Below, one piece after another: positions 9,859 through 18,163 of a stretch of 47,591 nt of DNA. The position numbers were made by a program, and so were the translations under genes. The notes beneath the pieces are model-generated. The model ran no database searches and was not told the origin of the DNA. It saw only the letters and a program-made list of their open reading frames with translations. The stretch covers positions 1 through 47,591 of the forward strand of contig LT635927.1 of NCBI GenBank assembly GCA_900128565.1, read 5' to 3'. The stretch is from Stramenopiles sp. TOSAG23-6. Its lineage: Eukaryota > Sar. Positions within the stretch are counted from its first letter, which is position 1; each line of letters starts with the position of its first letter.

Positions 9859-12024
9859 ATGCTGTCAGGCTTGGCAAGCCGATATACAAAGCAATGCGTT
9901 TTAGTTATGCCCCGGTGTACACGATCAATGGGTAGTAAGTCTCGATTTCGAGCAAAGCAGAGGCTAAAGACAGATTTCAAAGTTGTAAAGAGGTCTAAGG
10001 CTGAAAGTACTTTATCGAATGGAATTAAGGAATCTGGACAGAATAGAACAAATAGTACACCGGTAGGAACTGTTGCTAATGTAGATGTGTGTTCTAGTGA
10101 AGAAATTGGTAAAAGTGAAATTGTCTCAGAAGACAGTGACGACTTTGAAGAGAGTGATTCAGAAAGTCTTTCTGAAACTGTAGCGTTTCAACAATTGTTA
10201 AAAGAGCTTTCGCCGAAGAGTTTTGACGCAGAAGACGACGTCAAAGAAGCAAAAATATCATCTAATATTGACGATATCATTGATGATACTAGTATAGAGT
10301 ATGAATATATTTATTCTTCTGAGAGTGACTCTCCAGAAGTAAAAGGAAAGAAAAAGGAACTTCTTAATTTAGCAGAAGGTTACAACTGGAGAACAGTACC
10401 TCAACTCCCGAAAGAACTAGTCTCAGGAATTCAAACTATTGTCAAAGCTAGTAAGCGAAAAGTAAATCCATTGTATAAAGAATATCACAAGTTATGTGGA
10501 GATCTCAAGTATCGTTCTGATCTTAATATGCGTATAGCATTACATAAGATGGAGGAATCACAATCTGATAGCCGAGAACTTGCTGAACAAAAGGAATTAC
10601 ACAAAGAGTTTGCACAAGATGAATCAACTGGTAGAAATAGTTCTGTTGAAGATAAAATGAAAGCAGAGCAAGTAGAAGCAACTCAACCTTTTGTATACTG
10701 TCCAGCACGTACAATTTCACACACTGCATTTAGGATGCCACTTGCTTACTCTACAACGAAAACAGTTTTAAAGCAAATACGTAAAAGAGCACCACATTTC
10801 CAGCCACACTCTGTGCTGGATTTTGGATCTGGACCTGGTACATCACTTTGGGCTGCTCAAGATGTTTGGCCGACAGCAATTGATGAGTGTATTGCGATAG
10901 AGCCATCTCAGTCTATGTCTGTGGTTGCTCAGGCTTTGATGAAACAAGGTTTTACTGGTCCATCACCTAGATGGTTTCCAAGTCTTACAAATATTGCAAA
11001 AAGAGGCCGTGGTTCATCTGCTCGTCCGTTTTCTTTGGTAATTGCATCTAATGTGTTTGGTGAACTTCCAACTGATGGAGCTCGGGAAGCTGCATTACGA
11101 CTTCTTTGGCAATTAGTTGCGAATGATGGTATGCTTGTGCTAGTAGAACCAGGGTCCCGATGGGGTTCACGTTGTATTCAGGATGCTAGATCTACTTTAA
11201 TTGAAAAAGCAGGCGGTGACATGTCTATTATAGCTCCATGTACACATATGAAAAAATGTCCATTGGCTCTGAATACGAGAGATTCCGTGGTAAACTCTTT
11301 GATGTCGTCTGTTGATGAAGAGACAAATGAATCAAAAGAAAAATCAGTGAAAATAAAAAAATCAAAAAGTGCTGGCGGTAGTATTGGTCAAGTGGGTTGG
11401 TTTACTAAACCAAATAAAAGAAAGGGAAATAATAAAACAGGTGTACATTGTCATTTTCCTCAACGAGGACCCGAGCCTCCAATCAAACCTGATGCTGTTG
11501 AGGCCAGATCCACAGTATGGTCTTCGAAGTTTTCTTATTTGTCGGCTGTAAAGTCAAACAAAGAAACTTTCGATAAGAATGTTTCCAATGGTTTAGAAAC
11601 TGATTCAGCAGAGTATTATAATAATGAAAAAATTTCTCGCCTGCTTGGCCACCCTATAAAACGCAAAGGACATGTAATTATGGATCTGTGCAATGCCGAC
11701 GGAAATACTGAAAGAAGAATCGTTACAAAAGGAAAACTAAAAAAGCAAAAAGATGAATTTCCTGGAGCTTTCCGCGCTGCACGTAAGGCAACATGGGGTG
11801 GCGCATGGCCTCATCGGCTCATGCACGACCGTAAAGAAGCTTATTCTTTTGTGAAGTCATGGGAAACTGGCAATAGTACTACAAAGTCAAAACAGAAGTT
11901 AAGTGGTAAAAACTTTAACAATTTACTTGGTTCAGATTTTGATTTTGACGAGAATGATATCGAATTAGTGACAGACAATGATGACAGTGGCGAGAAAGAA
12001 CTTGCTGAAATTTTAAAACAATAA
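9859..12024 (+). CDS. Rsm22/METTL17-like mitochondrial ribosome assembly factor
   Basis: Class I methyltransferase-fold protein needed for mitochondrial small-subunit assembly, 721 aa. The basic, hydroxylated N-terminus (MLSGLASRYTKQCVLVMPRC) is consistent with mitochondrial import. A low-complexity acidic region (about 70-170) precedes the core. Family signatures are YCPARTISHTAFRMPLAY (about 280), motif I VLDFGSGPGTSLWA (about 319), PCTHMKKCPL (about 458), HCHFPQRGPEPP (about 531), and KRKGHVIMDLCNADG near the C-terminus. The cysteines of CTHMKKC, HCHF and DLCNADG match those reported to hold an Fe-S cluster in the family, so that function may persist. It is longer than human METTL17 (about 456 aa) because of the acidic insert and tail. 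It converges on glutathione synthetase with 50 bp between stops. Confidence 0.93.
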   Translation: MLSGLASRYTKQCVLVMPRCTRSMGSKSRFRAKQRLKTDFKVVKRSKAESTLSNGIKESGQNRTNSTPVGTVANVDVCSSEEIGKSEIVSEDSDDFEESDSESLSETVAFQQLLKELSPKSFDAEDDVKEAKISSNIDDIIDDTSIEYEYIYSSESDSPEVKGKKKELLNLAEGYNWRTVPQLPKELVSGIQTIVKASKRKVNPLYKEYHKLCGDLKYRSDLNMRIALHKMEESQSDSRELAEQKELHKEFAQDESTGRNSSVEDKMKAEQVEATQPFVYCPARTISHTAFRMPLAYSTTKTVLKQIRKRAPHFQPHSVLDFGSGPGTSLWAAQDVWPTAIDECIAIEPSQSMSVVAQALMKQGFTGPSPRWFPSLTNIAKRGRGSSARPFSLVIASNVFGELPTDGAREAALRLLWQLVANDGMLVLVEPGSRWGSRCIQDARSTLIEKAGGDMSIIAPCTHMKKCPLALNTRDSVVNSLMSSVDEETNESKEKSVKIKKSKSAGGSIGQVGWFTKPNKRKGNNKTGVHCHFPQRGPEPPIKPDAVEARSTVWSSKFSYLSAVKSNKETFDKNVSNGLETDSAEYYNNEKISRLLGHPIKRKGHVIMDLCNADGNTERRIVTKGKLKKQKDEFPGAFRAARKATWGGAWPHRLMHDRKEAYSFVKSWETGNSTTKSKQKLSGKNFNNLLGSDFDFDENDIELVTDNDDSGEKELAEILKQ

Positions 12025-12074
12025 ATGACATATAAAATAATATATACGTTTTAATGAAAGAAAACAGAAGCTAA

Positions 12075-13577
12075 TTACACTAAAAATGGACTATCTAAAC
12101 ATGAGTAACCCGTAGCCACACCTCCTTCATCAACACCTAATGCTTTGGTTCTCAAAAGTTGTCCACAATGACCCTTATTCATTAAAACATTATTTTCTGG
12201 TAGCGACATAAAGCAACCATAAATTCCCAATTCTTGTACTGATGGGACACATCGGACTTTTCCTTCACGGGCTAATAAAGCATACGCTGGCTGGGGATAA
12301 ATGCGTTGCATCAACACATACGCAGATAGTTCCTCAGGTGACATATTTTCTAAAGCATTCTTAATATCAATACCATAAAGATTATTTCCTCCACCCTCTC
12401 GTTGTGGTTTCATGACATAATTTTCTGGAAACTTTTTGGCTTCAGAAACAGCTAACTCATCTGCATTTGATACACCAGGACCAAGAGCCCATTGTCCAGC
12501 AAAATGTATACTTACCAACTCTGCTTCAGTTTTGCTAAGGAAACGGTGAAGAACATTTGGTGTATTCAAGACTTGTTGGATTTTTTTTGCACCTACTAAT
12601 TGGTATGCCACTGAAGGACACTTAATTGCAAACGACTTTTCAATGGATAATCGAACTTTCCATTCTTTCTCTGTTGGATAATCATTTGGTGTATATCCCG
12701 CACGAAAATAAACAACAGATATTTCTTTTTCACATACAAATAATTTTGTATTACGTATAGCTAAATCTTGAGTAAGTTCTGTAAGTGTTTTTCGAATAAC
12801 AGAAATTCCATGACTTTGCAGTAAAGCAAATTCTAAGGAACGCTGATCAGCAAAATTACGTTCGTCTTTCTGAACAACAAATAATACATAAATGGCTTTA
12901 TCTTCACGTAAGGCAGAAGCGAAACGATTCATTATGTAATATTCGTGAGCGAAAGCAATTCCCGCAGGAATGGACTCAAGCGCCGGATTACTGGGCAAAG
13001 CTGCATTAATGTCTGACTGACTTTCTCCATAAAATGACTTCAATATATTATCATCATGTTCATTCAGATGTTTTTGCATCAACCATTGCATCGCAAATTT
13101 ATGCCACTCACTAACTCCTGCCATTAAACCTCCAAATGATGCAGCAATTGTATTAAGTTCGACCTGCAATAAACGCTGATCTGATTTGTTCAGCATATAG
13201 TCAGATCTGAATATACCAAAGTAAGCAGACTGAGCAAGGCCATCTTTTTGCACTTGCTCAGATATATTCAAAAGCTTCCCTGTGAAAGGATCCGCATCAC
13301 CAGTTTTTTTAAGAGTACTATGAAGCCAAGGAATATCACGAGCAATGCGATCAACAAGCAAATTGAAAATAGGATTGACAGTAACAGCAGTCTCAAATAC
13401 TGTTCGAGAGAACATCGCTGGGAGCAATGTCATTGGTACGTGACAATATTCACCATGTTTACTCGTTCCTGAGACGAGTCCTTTTGTTCCTGCCATGTGT
13501 ATCATTTCCTCAAGAAGTTCTTCCTTTGACGCAGTGCTGAGATCATTCATTTTTTTCATCAAAGTTCGCGAACTCAT
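12075..13577 (-). CDS. GSS: Glutathione synthetase (eukaryotic type)
   Basis: ATP-dependent ligase that joins gamma-glutamylcysteine and glycine in the last step of glutathione synthesis; cytosolic homodimer in other eukaryotes. The 500 aa are close to the usual 470-500. Recognised blocks are FGIFRSDYMLN, QVELNTIAASFGG, VVYFRAGYTPNDYP with KEWKVRLSIEKSFAIKCPSV, a lid/ATP segment NYVMKPQREGGGNNLYG, and a C-terminal GYSCLDSPFLV in place of the usual VAAGVAV-type end. No signal peptide. It shares a 322-bp divergent region with the SGNH gene. Confidence 0.95.
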   Translation of the reverse strand: MSSRTLMKKMNDLSTASKEELLEEMIHMAGTKGLVSGTSKHGEYCHVPMTLLPAMFSRTVFETAVTVNPIFNLLVDRIARDIPWLHSTLKKTGDADPFTGKLLNISEQVQKDGLAQSAYFGIFRSDYMLNKSDQRLLQVELNTIAASFGGLMAGVSEWHKFAMQWLMQKHLNEHDDNILKSFYGESQSDINAALPSNPALESIPAGIAFAHEYYIMNRFASALREDKAIYVLFVVQKDERNFADQRSLEFALLQSHGISVIRKTLTELTQDLAIRNTKLFVCEKEISVVYFRAGYTPNDYPTEKEWKVRLSIEKSFAIKCPSVAYQLVGAKKIQQVLNTPNVLHRFLSKTEAELVSIHFAGQWALGPGVSNADELAVSEAKKFPENYVMKPQREGGGNNLYGIDIKNALENMSPEELSAYVLMQRIYPQPAYALLAREGKVRCVPSVQELGIYGCFMSLPENNVLMNKGHCGQLLRTKALGVDEGGVATGYSCLDSPFLV

Positions 13578-13899
13578 ATTGGTGTATATATGTAGAAAAA
13601 TGCGCTTCTGTTACGTTTAATATACCTTCGTAGTTGGTACAGTAATAACGAGTAATAGAAAAATATTTATGAGTCACACTAGTTAATACACTACGGCAAA
13701 TGTGTGTGTTATACTGTTCAGTTCGTGTTCACAACTTCTCACATGACGACGAGAAGTTCTTCCGGTTGACCGATGAGTTGACCGATGACGTCTAAAAACA
13801 TCAAATCTCAAATCGTGTTGACAGAAACGGGGAACGCAGCAAGTCATAGTATATGAATATGATATATAGTAGGTAGTGTAATTTATCTATTAATAATAA
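13578..13899. promoter_or_regulatory. Divergent intergenic region with 12-bp tandem repeat and CRE-like site
   Basis: 322 bp without an ORF. A perfect 12-bp tandem duplication, GTTGACCGATGA, lies at 13765-13776 and 13777-13788. It overlaps TGACGTC at about 13786-13792, which resembles a bZIP/CRE half-palindrome. The rest is AT-rich. Confidence 0.5.
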
Positions 13900-14907
13900 A
13901 TGAAAATAATAATTGTTGGCGATTCTCACACAGATGCCTGGAAACTAGCGCGTTTATTACCCACTCCAGCTAAGTGCCACGAGCTAGATATTGTGTTATG
14001 TCGTCGTTCAGGCACGTCGGCAATGGGTTTATGCAACGACTCTAGCAAAACAAAGTCTGGTTTTCGTTGGCGTCGGTTCATTGCAAGTAATGCAAAAAAA
14101 GCTGAGGCTTTGGTGGTCCAAGTAGGTGGAGTGGACTTAGATTATATCTATTTTTACAAGTTACACAATTCTATAGGTGAGAAATGGACATATGAAAAAC
14201 AAATAGAAATTTCTATTCGTGGAATATCAACTTGGTTGAGGTCACTTCGCAACGAGCGACCAAGTCGTGTTGTACTCGTTGGTGTTCAACCTCCAGTTTT
14301 GCCTACACCAGAATTAGTCAAGAGATCTCTTGCAATCGCAGCAAAAAAATCAGCACATTCACAAGAAGCACATTTGAATGTCACAGAATTTGAAGTACTA
14401 TCACATCGAGAACGGACAGAAGCAACGAAAGCGTATAATTTGAAACTTCAGCAGTTAGCAAAATCTTTGGGATTTCTCTACTTGGAGATATCAGATAAGT
14501 TAATTAATGAAGAAACTGGTGTTGTTTGTGAAGAATTTCTTGATCCATCAAGGGTAGCAGCTGCTGATGTACATTTGAGTGAAGAAGCTACAGCACCTCT
14601 ATATATGCGTCAACTAAGGAATATTCTTTGGGATGAAAACATAATTGCATCTACAAGCAACTACGGTATGGGAGCTACTTTGAGTAGTGAAACAATTACG
14701 CTTCCAAAGAAGCGCAGGAAAAGTAGAAAGTTACGTATTCATGGAAATACTGTTCGTGCTTATATAGACGATGTGAATAACAGAGTAATTATACCGAAGC
14801 AAAATGGAGAACACAAAAAATATTTAAATAGTAATAGAGACACTCGCAAAGTCTACAATAGCAATCCTCTAGATACCACAAGAAAACGACCCCGAATACA
14901 AAAATAA
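13900..14907 (+). CDS. SGNH/GDSL-like hydrolase domain protein
   Basis: 335 aa. The N-terminal MKIIIVGDSHTDAW fits block I of SGNH hydrolases, with nucleophile candidate S9. A glycine in RRSGTSAMG would be block II. VQVGGVDLD (about 73-80) is where block III GxND should be, but the Asn is replaced. AADVHLSEEA supplies the block V Asp/His pair (D223, H225). The last 90 residues are basic and low in complexity (KKRRKSRKLRIHG), possibly a nuclear or RNA-binding tail. The substrate cannot be told; esterase or acyltransferase activity is family-level inference. It ends 103 bp from CFAP45 in convergent orientation. Confidence 0.65.
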   Translation: MKIIIVGDSHTDAWKLARLLPTPAKCHELDIVLCRRSGTSAMGLCNDSSKTKSGFRWRRFIASNAKKAEALVVQVGGVDLDYIYFYKLHNSIGEKWTYEKQIEISIRGISTWLRSLRNERPSRVVLVGVQPPVLPTPELVKRSLAIAAKKSAHSQEAHLNVTEFEVLSHRERTEATKAYNLKLQQLAKSLGFLYLEISDKLINEETGVVCEEFLDPSRVAAADVHLSEEATAPLYMRQLRNILWDENIIASTSNYGMGATLSSETITLPKKRRKSRKLRIHGNTVRAYIDDVNNRVIIPKQNGEHKKYLNSNRDTRKVYNSNPLDTTRKRPRIQK

Positions 14908-15010
14908 TAGTTCTTATTCTTAAAAAAACGAAATAGTTTTATTATCATATATCAAAGTTATAAAGAGAAATAGCCAAATTCCCCTGAGTTTATTACACGG
15001 CTAGCTATAT

Positions 15011-16501
15011 TTACCATAGAGGACGAGATGTTGAAAACTTTGTCCGCCTTTTTCTTTTTTCTTCCTCACTCTCCTGCTTTTGTAAAAATTCTGGAGGCAA
15101 AGCATGACCTGCATCTTGATGTTCTCTCAACTTGCGTGCAAAAACTTCTTTTACACGAAGCTTGTATACGTCACCATCCATTGCATTACGAGCATCAACC
15201 TCTCTTTGCTGTACAATTTTCTGTTTAGCTTGTTCCTTTCGCCTATCCCTTAACTCTGCAAGTTCTTTAGCATGTTGTATATTAATCTGATGCTTCCTTT
15301 CTTTCTCCCGTTGAAGACGATCCTCAATCACTACTTGCTCTTTTGTTATTCGTGCCATATATGCTTTGTCCAGTTTCTTTTCTATGAGCTCGTCTCTTGC
15401 CTTGAGACGGATTTGTTTATCACGGTCTCGAATCACTGTAGCCATCATTTCTTTTCGATCATCTATTCTTTTTTGATACATTGCATCTTCTTTAAGTTTG
15501 CGCTCTCTTTGGCGTAATTTCGCTCTCTTCTCATCTTCTTCTCCTCGTTTATCATTCGCCTTTTCTTGTAAAGCTCGTAATCTTGCTACCTCGCGGTCTG
15601 CTTCAGCCTTTATTGCTAACTCTCTTGCAACTCGTTGTTCTTCTTCATAATTTTTCATTGCCAAAAACTTCATAATGCGTTTGTCTTCTGCTCTGTCTTC
15701 AGCTGCTCGTATTAAACGGTATTTCCGAGCTTGTATATTAGCAGCAGCTAAAACTTCATTTCGCCTTCTCTGTTCCTCAACTTTACGCTTTTGTGCTTCT
15801 TCGTCTTGTACAACCATTTTTTGTATGCGCCTTTTCATTGCTCGACCTTCTTGCTCTTTTGCCTCAAGTTCCAATATTTTGCGTCGCTCACATTCGAGCT
15901 TCTGCTGGGTTAGCTCAGCCGCATAAGATTTCTTTCGATTGTGTAATCTTATCTGTTCCTGCTCAGCTGCATAAAGAGCTGCATCACGCTCTTTCATTTT
16001 TTCAACAAAGAAGTGTTGATCATATTTATCTTCTTTTTCTTTGCGGGCAATTCGTTCAAAGATCTGTTGCTCGCGAATACTTTTCACTTTCATAATATTC
16101 AGCTTATGTTGTAAAGTCTTAACTTCATCAAGCTCTTCGTCCATCATAGCTGCAGCTCTAACATTTGCTGGACCATCTCCTTGCTCTCGAATACGGCGAT
16201 CATACTCCTGTTGCACAGTAGGTCGAGGTGCAGTTATCCATTTGATATCTGGACCACTTTTTCTTTTATCTTCGGCACGCTNAGCTGCTATTTTCTTTTG
16301 AAGCTCAAACTCTTCTTCGGCAGTTAGTGCTCGACGTTGCATTTGCCTATATGTAGAACGAGATAAACTTAACGGAGCTGTCTCCTGATTTTGGGCTAGA
16401 ACTTGAGAAGCTGTACGTCCAGCGTTTTGTAATTTTTGTTTGCGTCGACGAGCAGCCTGAGACTCCCCGAAGAGTGATTCATCGACGTAGCTCATTATCA
16501 A
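15011..16501 (-). CDS. CFAP45: Cilia- and flagella-associated protein 45 (CFAP45)
   Basis: Axonemal coiled-coil protein of the trichohyalin/plectin-homology group. In other eukaryotes it is a microtubule inner protein of doublets. The 496 aa are almost entirely charged helix from about 60 onward. The best matches to animal CFAP45 are VARLRALQEKANDKRGEED, the later RDRDKQIRLKARDEL, and the C-terminal ALPPEFLQKQE. Length fits (human about 550). The starts MIMSYVDESLFG and MSYVDESLFG are both possible. One ambiguous base (N at 16282) leaves one residue undetermined. Other TPH-domain proteins (CFAP53, meiosis-specific 1) are the main alternatives. It is in tandem with the WWE/Dpy-30 gene, one of only two same-strand pairs here. 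Confidence 0.82.
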   Translation of the reverse strand: MIMSYVDESLFGESQAARRRKQKLQNAGRTASQVLAQNQETAPLSLSRSTYRQMQRRALTAEEEFELQKKIAAXRAEDKRKSGPDIKWITAPRPTVQQEYDRRIREQGDGPANVRAAAMMDEELDEVKTLQHKLNIMKVKSIREQQIFERIARKEKEDKYDQHFFVEKMKERDAALYAAEQEQIRLHNRKKSYAAELTQQKLECERRKILELEAKEQEGRAMKRRIQKMVVQDEEAQKRKVEEQRRRNEVLAAANIQARKYRLIRAAEDRAEDKRIMKFLAMKNYEEEQRVARELAIKAEADREVARLRALQEKANDKRGEEDEKRAKLRQRERKLKEDAMYQKRIDDRKEMMATVIRDRDKQIRLKARDELIEKKLDKAYMARITKEQVVIEDRLQREKERKHQINIQHAKELAELRDRRKEQAKQKIVQQREVDARNAMDGDVYKLRVKEVFARKLREHQDAGHALPPEFLQKQESEEEKRKRRTKFSTSRPLW

Positions 16502-16776
16502 TCCTTGAACGTTTCAAATGTATACTGAATGTATACGTTGTGAGATATAAATATATGTACTCAATCAATGTGTACAATGAAATGTAAAGCAAAATCAATA
16601 GAATATATGATATTCGATATCCGTCGATACTAAAGTACTACTACAACAAAAAGATGTAACGTCAAAAATCGAAATTGGCCATCTTGTGAATTTCTTAATT
16701 TAACTGCTATTTTAAAAAAAAATTTTAATATGGTAGTCAACAAAAAAAAAGCAATATATATTATATTTTCTTTATC

Positions 16777-17895
16777 TTATGTACAAAATTTATCACGCAC
16801 TTGCTTTCCCCTTTGATACCGCTGAATAATTCTAGCAGAGTGAGACTTTGATCTTTGTAAGGAAAGTGGATAACCAAAGAATGAACACTCCACCATTCGA
16901 TGTATGAGTTTTTGTTGACTATTACCATCAAGAAAACTATTATCCACTTTGGAGTTCGAGTATACTTCTATTTGCTTTGAATCATTTTTTCCTTGACATA
17001 GAATATATCGATTCTTAGGTAAAATTATCATTTCTACATTTTTTGAATGACGTAGAATACTAACTGCCACCCACAGTATAGGACAATCGGGCTTCAAAAC
17101 AGGAAGTTTTTGTAGTGCATCATGAAGATCTGGTAGAAGTGTCTTGAGCATAAACGAGGAACTTCGTTGTCTCTCAGATTCTACTTTCTCTCTACCCCCA
17201 CGATAAAAACAGATTATTCCATTTTTATTCTGTACATCTTTAACACTAGCAAGTAAATNCCGCCCAAGCCATAAGTGTAAATCTCTGGGTCTTTCAAGGG
17301 CAATTTCTGTGAGACCTTTTGTTACAACATCCATAACACTCTTCTCTAAATATTCCGTCGTTCTTTCTTGCACGAGACCAGCACGTAAACTAACTAGTTG
17401 ATCAGCGTCAGGAACTCGTTCTGGAATGCGTCTTCGGATACGCTGTGACTTGCCCGAGGTTGGATTATTTTTTCGCATTGTTTCAAATACAATAGTATAC
17501 TTTCGGTTATTTAAAACCAGTTCATTTACACCAAGTTTATCTTCCTTGAAAGAACCTTCGATAATATCCGTGCAATCTTCACCTTCGAAACAGTCAGAAA
17601 AACTTTTCCATTTACCTGACTCATAATATTCCCAAATTGCAGGACATTGACCAAGTGAGGTATTCTTGACAGTTAACCTTCTTTTAACTTCATCCATATC
17701 TGTTCCGAGCAAAAGTTTTGATCCATTAATCCGAGCCTTAAATTCTACATCTGAGGGCTCCGTCTGTAGATATTTTTTTGCCTGTTCTATCTTTTTCAAA
17801 AGCTTTTTTGATTTTTTTACGCTTTTCACCTTCGTTTTCGAGCTCACTATCTTTGCAATGTTCATTTCTGTTAAAAAATATAGTACAATACTCAA
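16777..17895 (-). CDS. WWE + Dpy-30-like + IQ motif protein
   Basis: 372 aa with an unusual order. A lysine-rich N-terminus is followed by a WWE-like domain at about 83-155: W88 in AIWEYY, W96 in GKWKSF, the YTIVFETMRKNNPTSGKSQRIRRR segment (in parts), and conserved acidic positions between. A Dpy-30/RIIa-like helix pair follows at about 180-217 (EYLEKSVMDVV, ALERPRDLHLWLG), and an IQ-like motif ends the protein (about 352-368, ARIIQRYQRGKQVRDK). WWE domains usually read ADP-ribose or sit in ubiquitin ligases. Dpy-30 motifs dimerise and dock helices in axonemal or chromatin complexes, and IQ motifs bind calmodulin. Together with CFAP45 next door, an axonemal or signalling scaffold is a reasonable inference. 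The N at 17259 leaves one residue unknown. M11 is an alternative start. Confidence 0.7.
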   Translation of the reverse strand: MSIVLYFLTEMNIAKIVSSKTKVKSVKKSKKLLKKIEQAKKYLQTEPSDVEFKARINGSKLLLGTDMDEVKRRLTVKNTSLGQCPAIWEYYESGKWKSFSDCFEGEDCTDIIEGSFKEDKLGVNELVLNNRKYTIVFETMRKNNPTSGKSQRIRRRIPERVPDADQLVSLRAGLVQERTTEYLEKSVMDVVTKGLTEIALERPRDLHLWLGRXLLASVKDVQNKNGIICFYRGGREKVESERQRSSSFMLKTLLPDLHDALQKLPVLKPDCPILWVAVSILRHSKNVEMIILPKNRYILCQGKNDSKQIEVYSNSKVDNSFLDGNSQQKLIHRMVECSFFGYPLSLQRSKSHSARIIQRYQRGKQVRDKFCT

Positions 17896-18163
17896 TGGAA
17901 ACTACTATTCCATCGTTGACTATGCTGATGCATCATCATAAGTGGTATTAAAATAGGTATTTCTTTTCTTTAGTGTTTTGTAGAAAACAGTTACGAAAAA
18001 AGTTTGAATTAGGGTTAGGGTGGAAAAACTGTCAAATTTCATTCGGTGACCGTCATATTTTGTTTTCACGTGACGACCATAAATAAACTCTTTGTTTACT
18101 AAGTCTTTGCAACACTCAGCCACTCTGTACACTAGATTTTATCAATACTCCAGATTCTCAATT
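17896..18163. promoter_or_regulatory. Divergent region with G-box and telomere-like motif
   Basis: 268 bp between the WWE gene and FolD/MTHFD. It carries CACGTG at 18067-18072 and a TTAGGGTTAGGG tract at about 18009-18020. Either could be a transcription-factor site; the tract resembles telo-box elements. Confidence 0.45.

Noticed and set aside
18092-18163. In-frame upstream ATG for FolD/MTHFD
   Set aside because: The extra 24 residues have no targeting character, while the next Met begins a clean mitochondrial signal. It cannot be excluded without RNA data.
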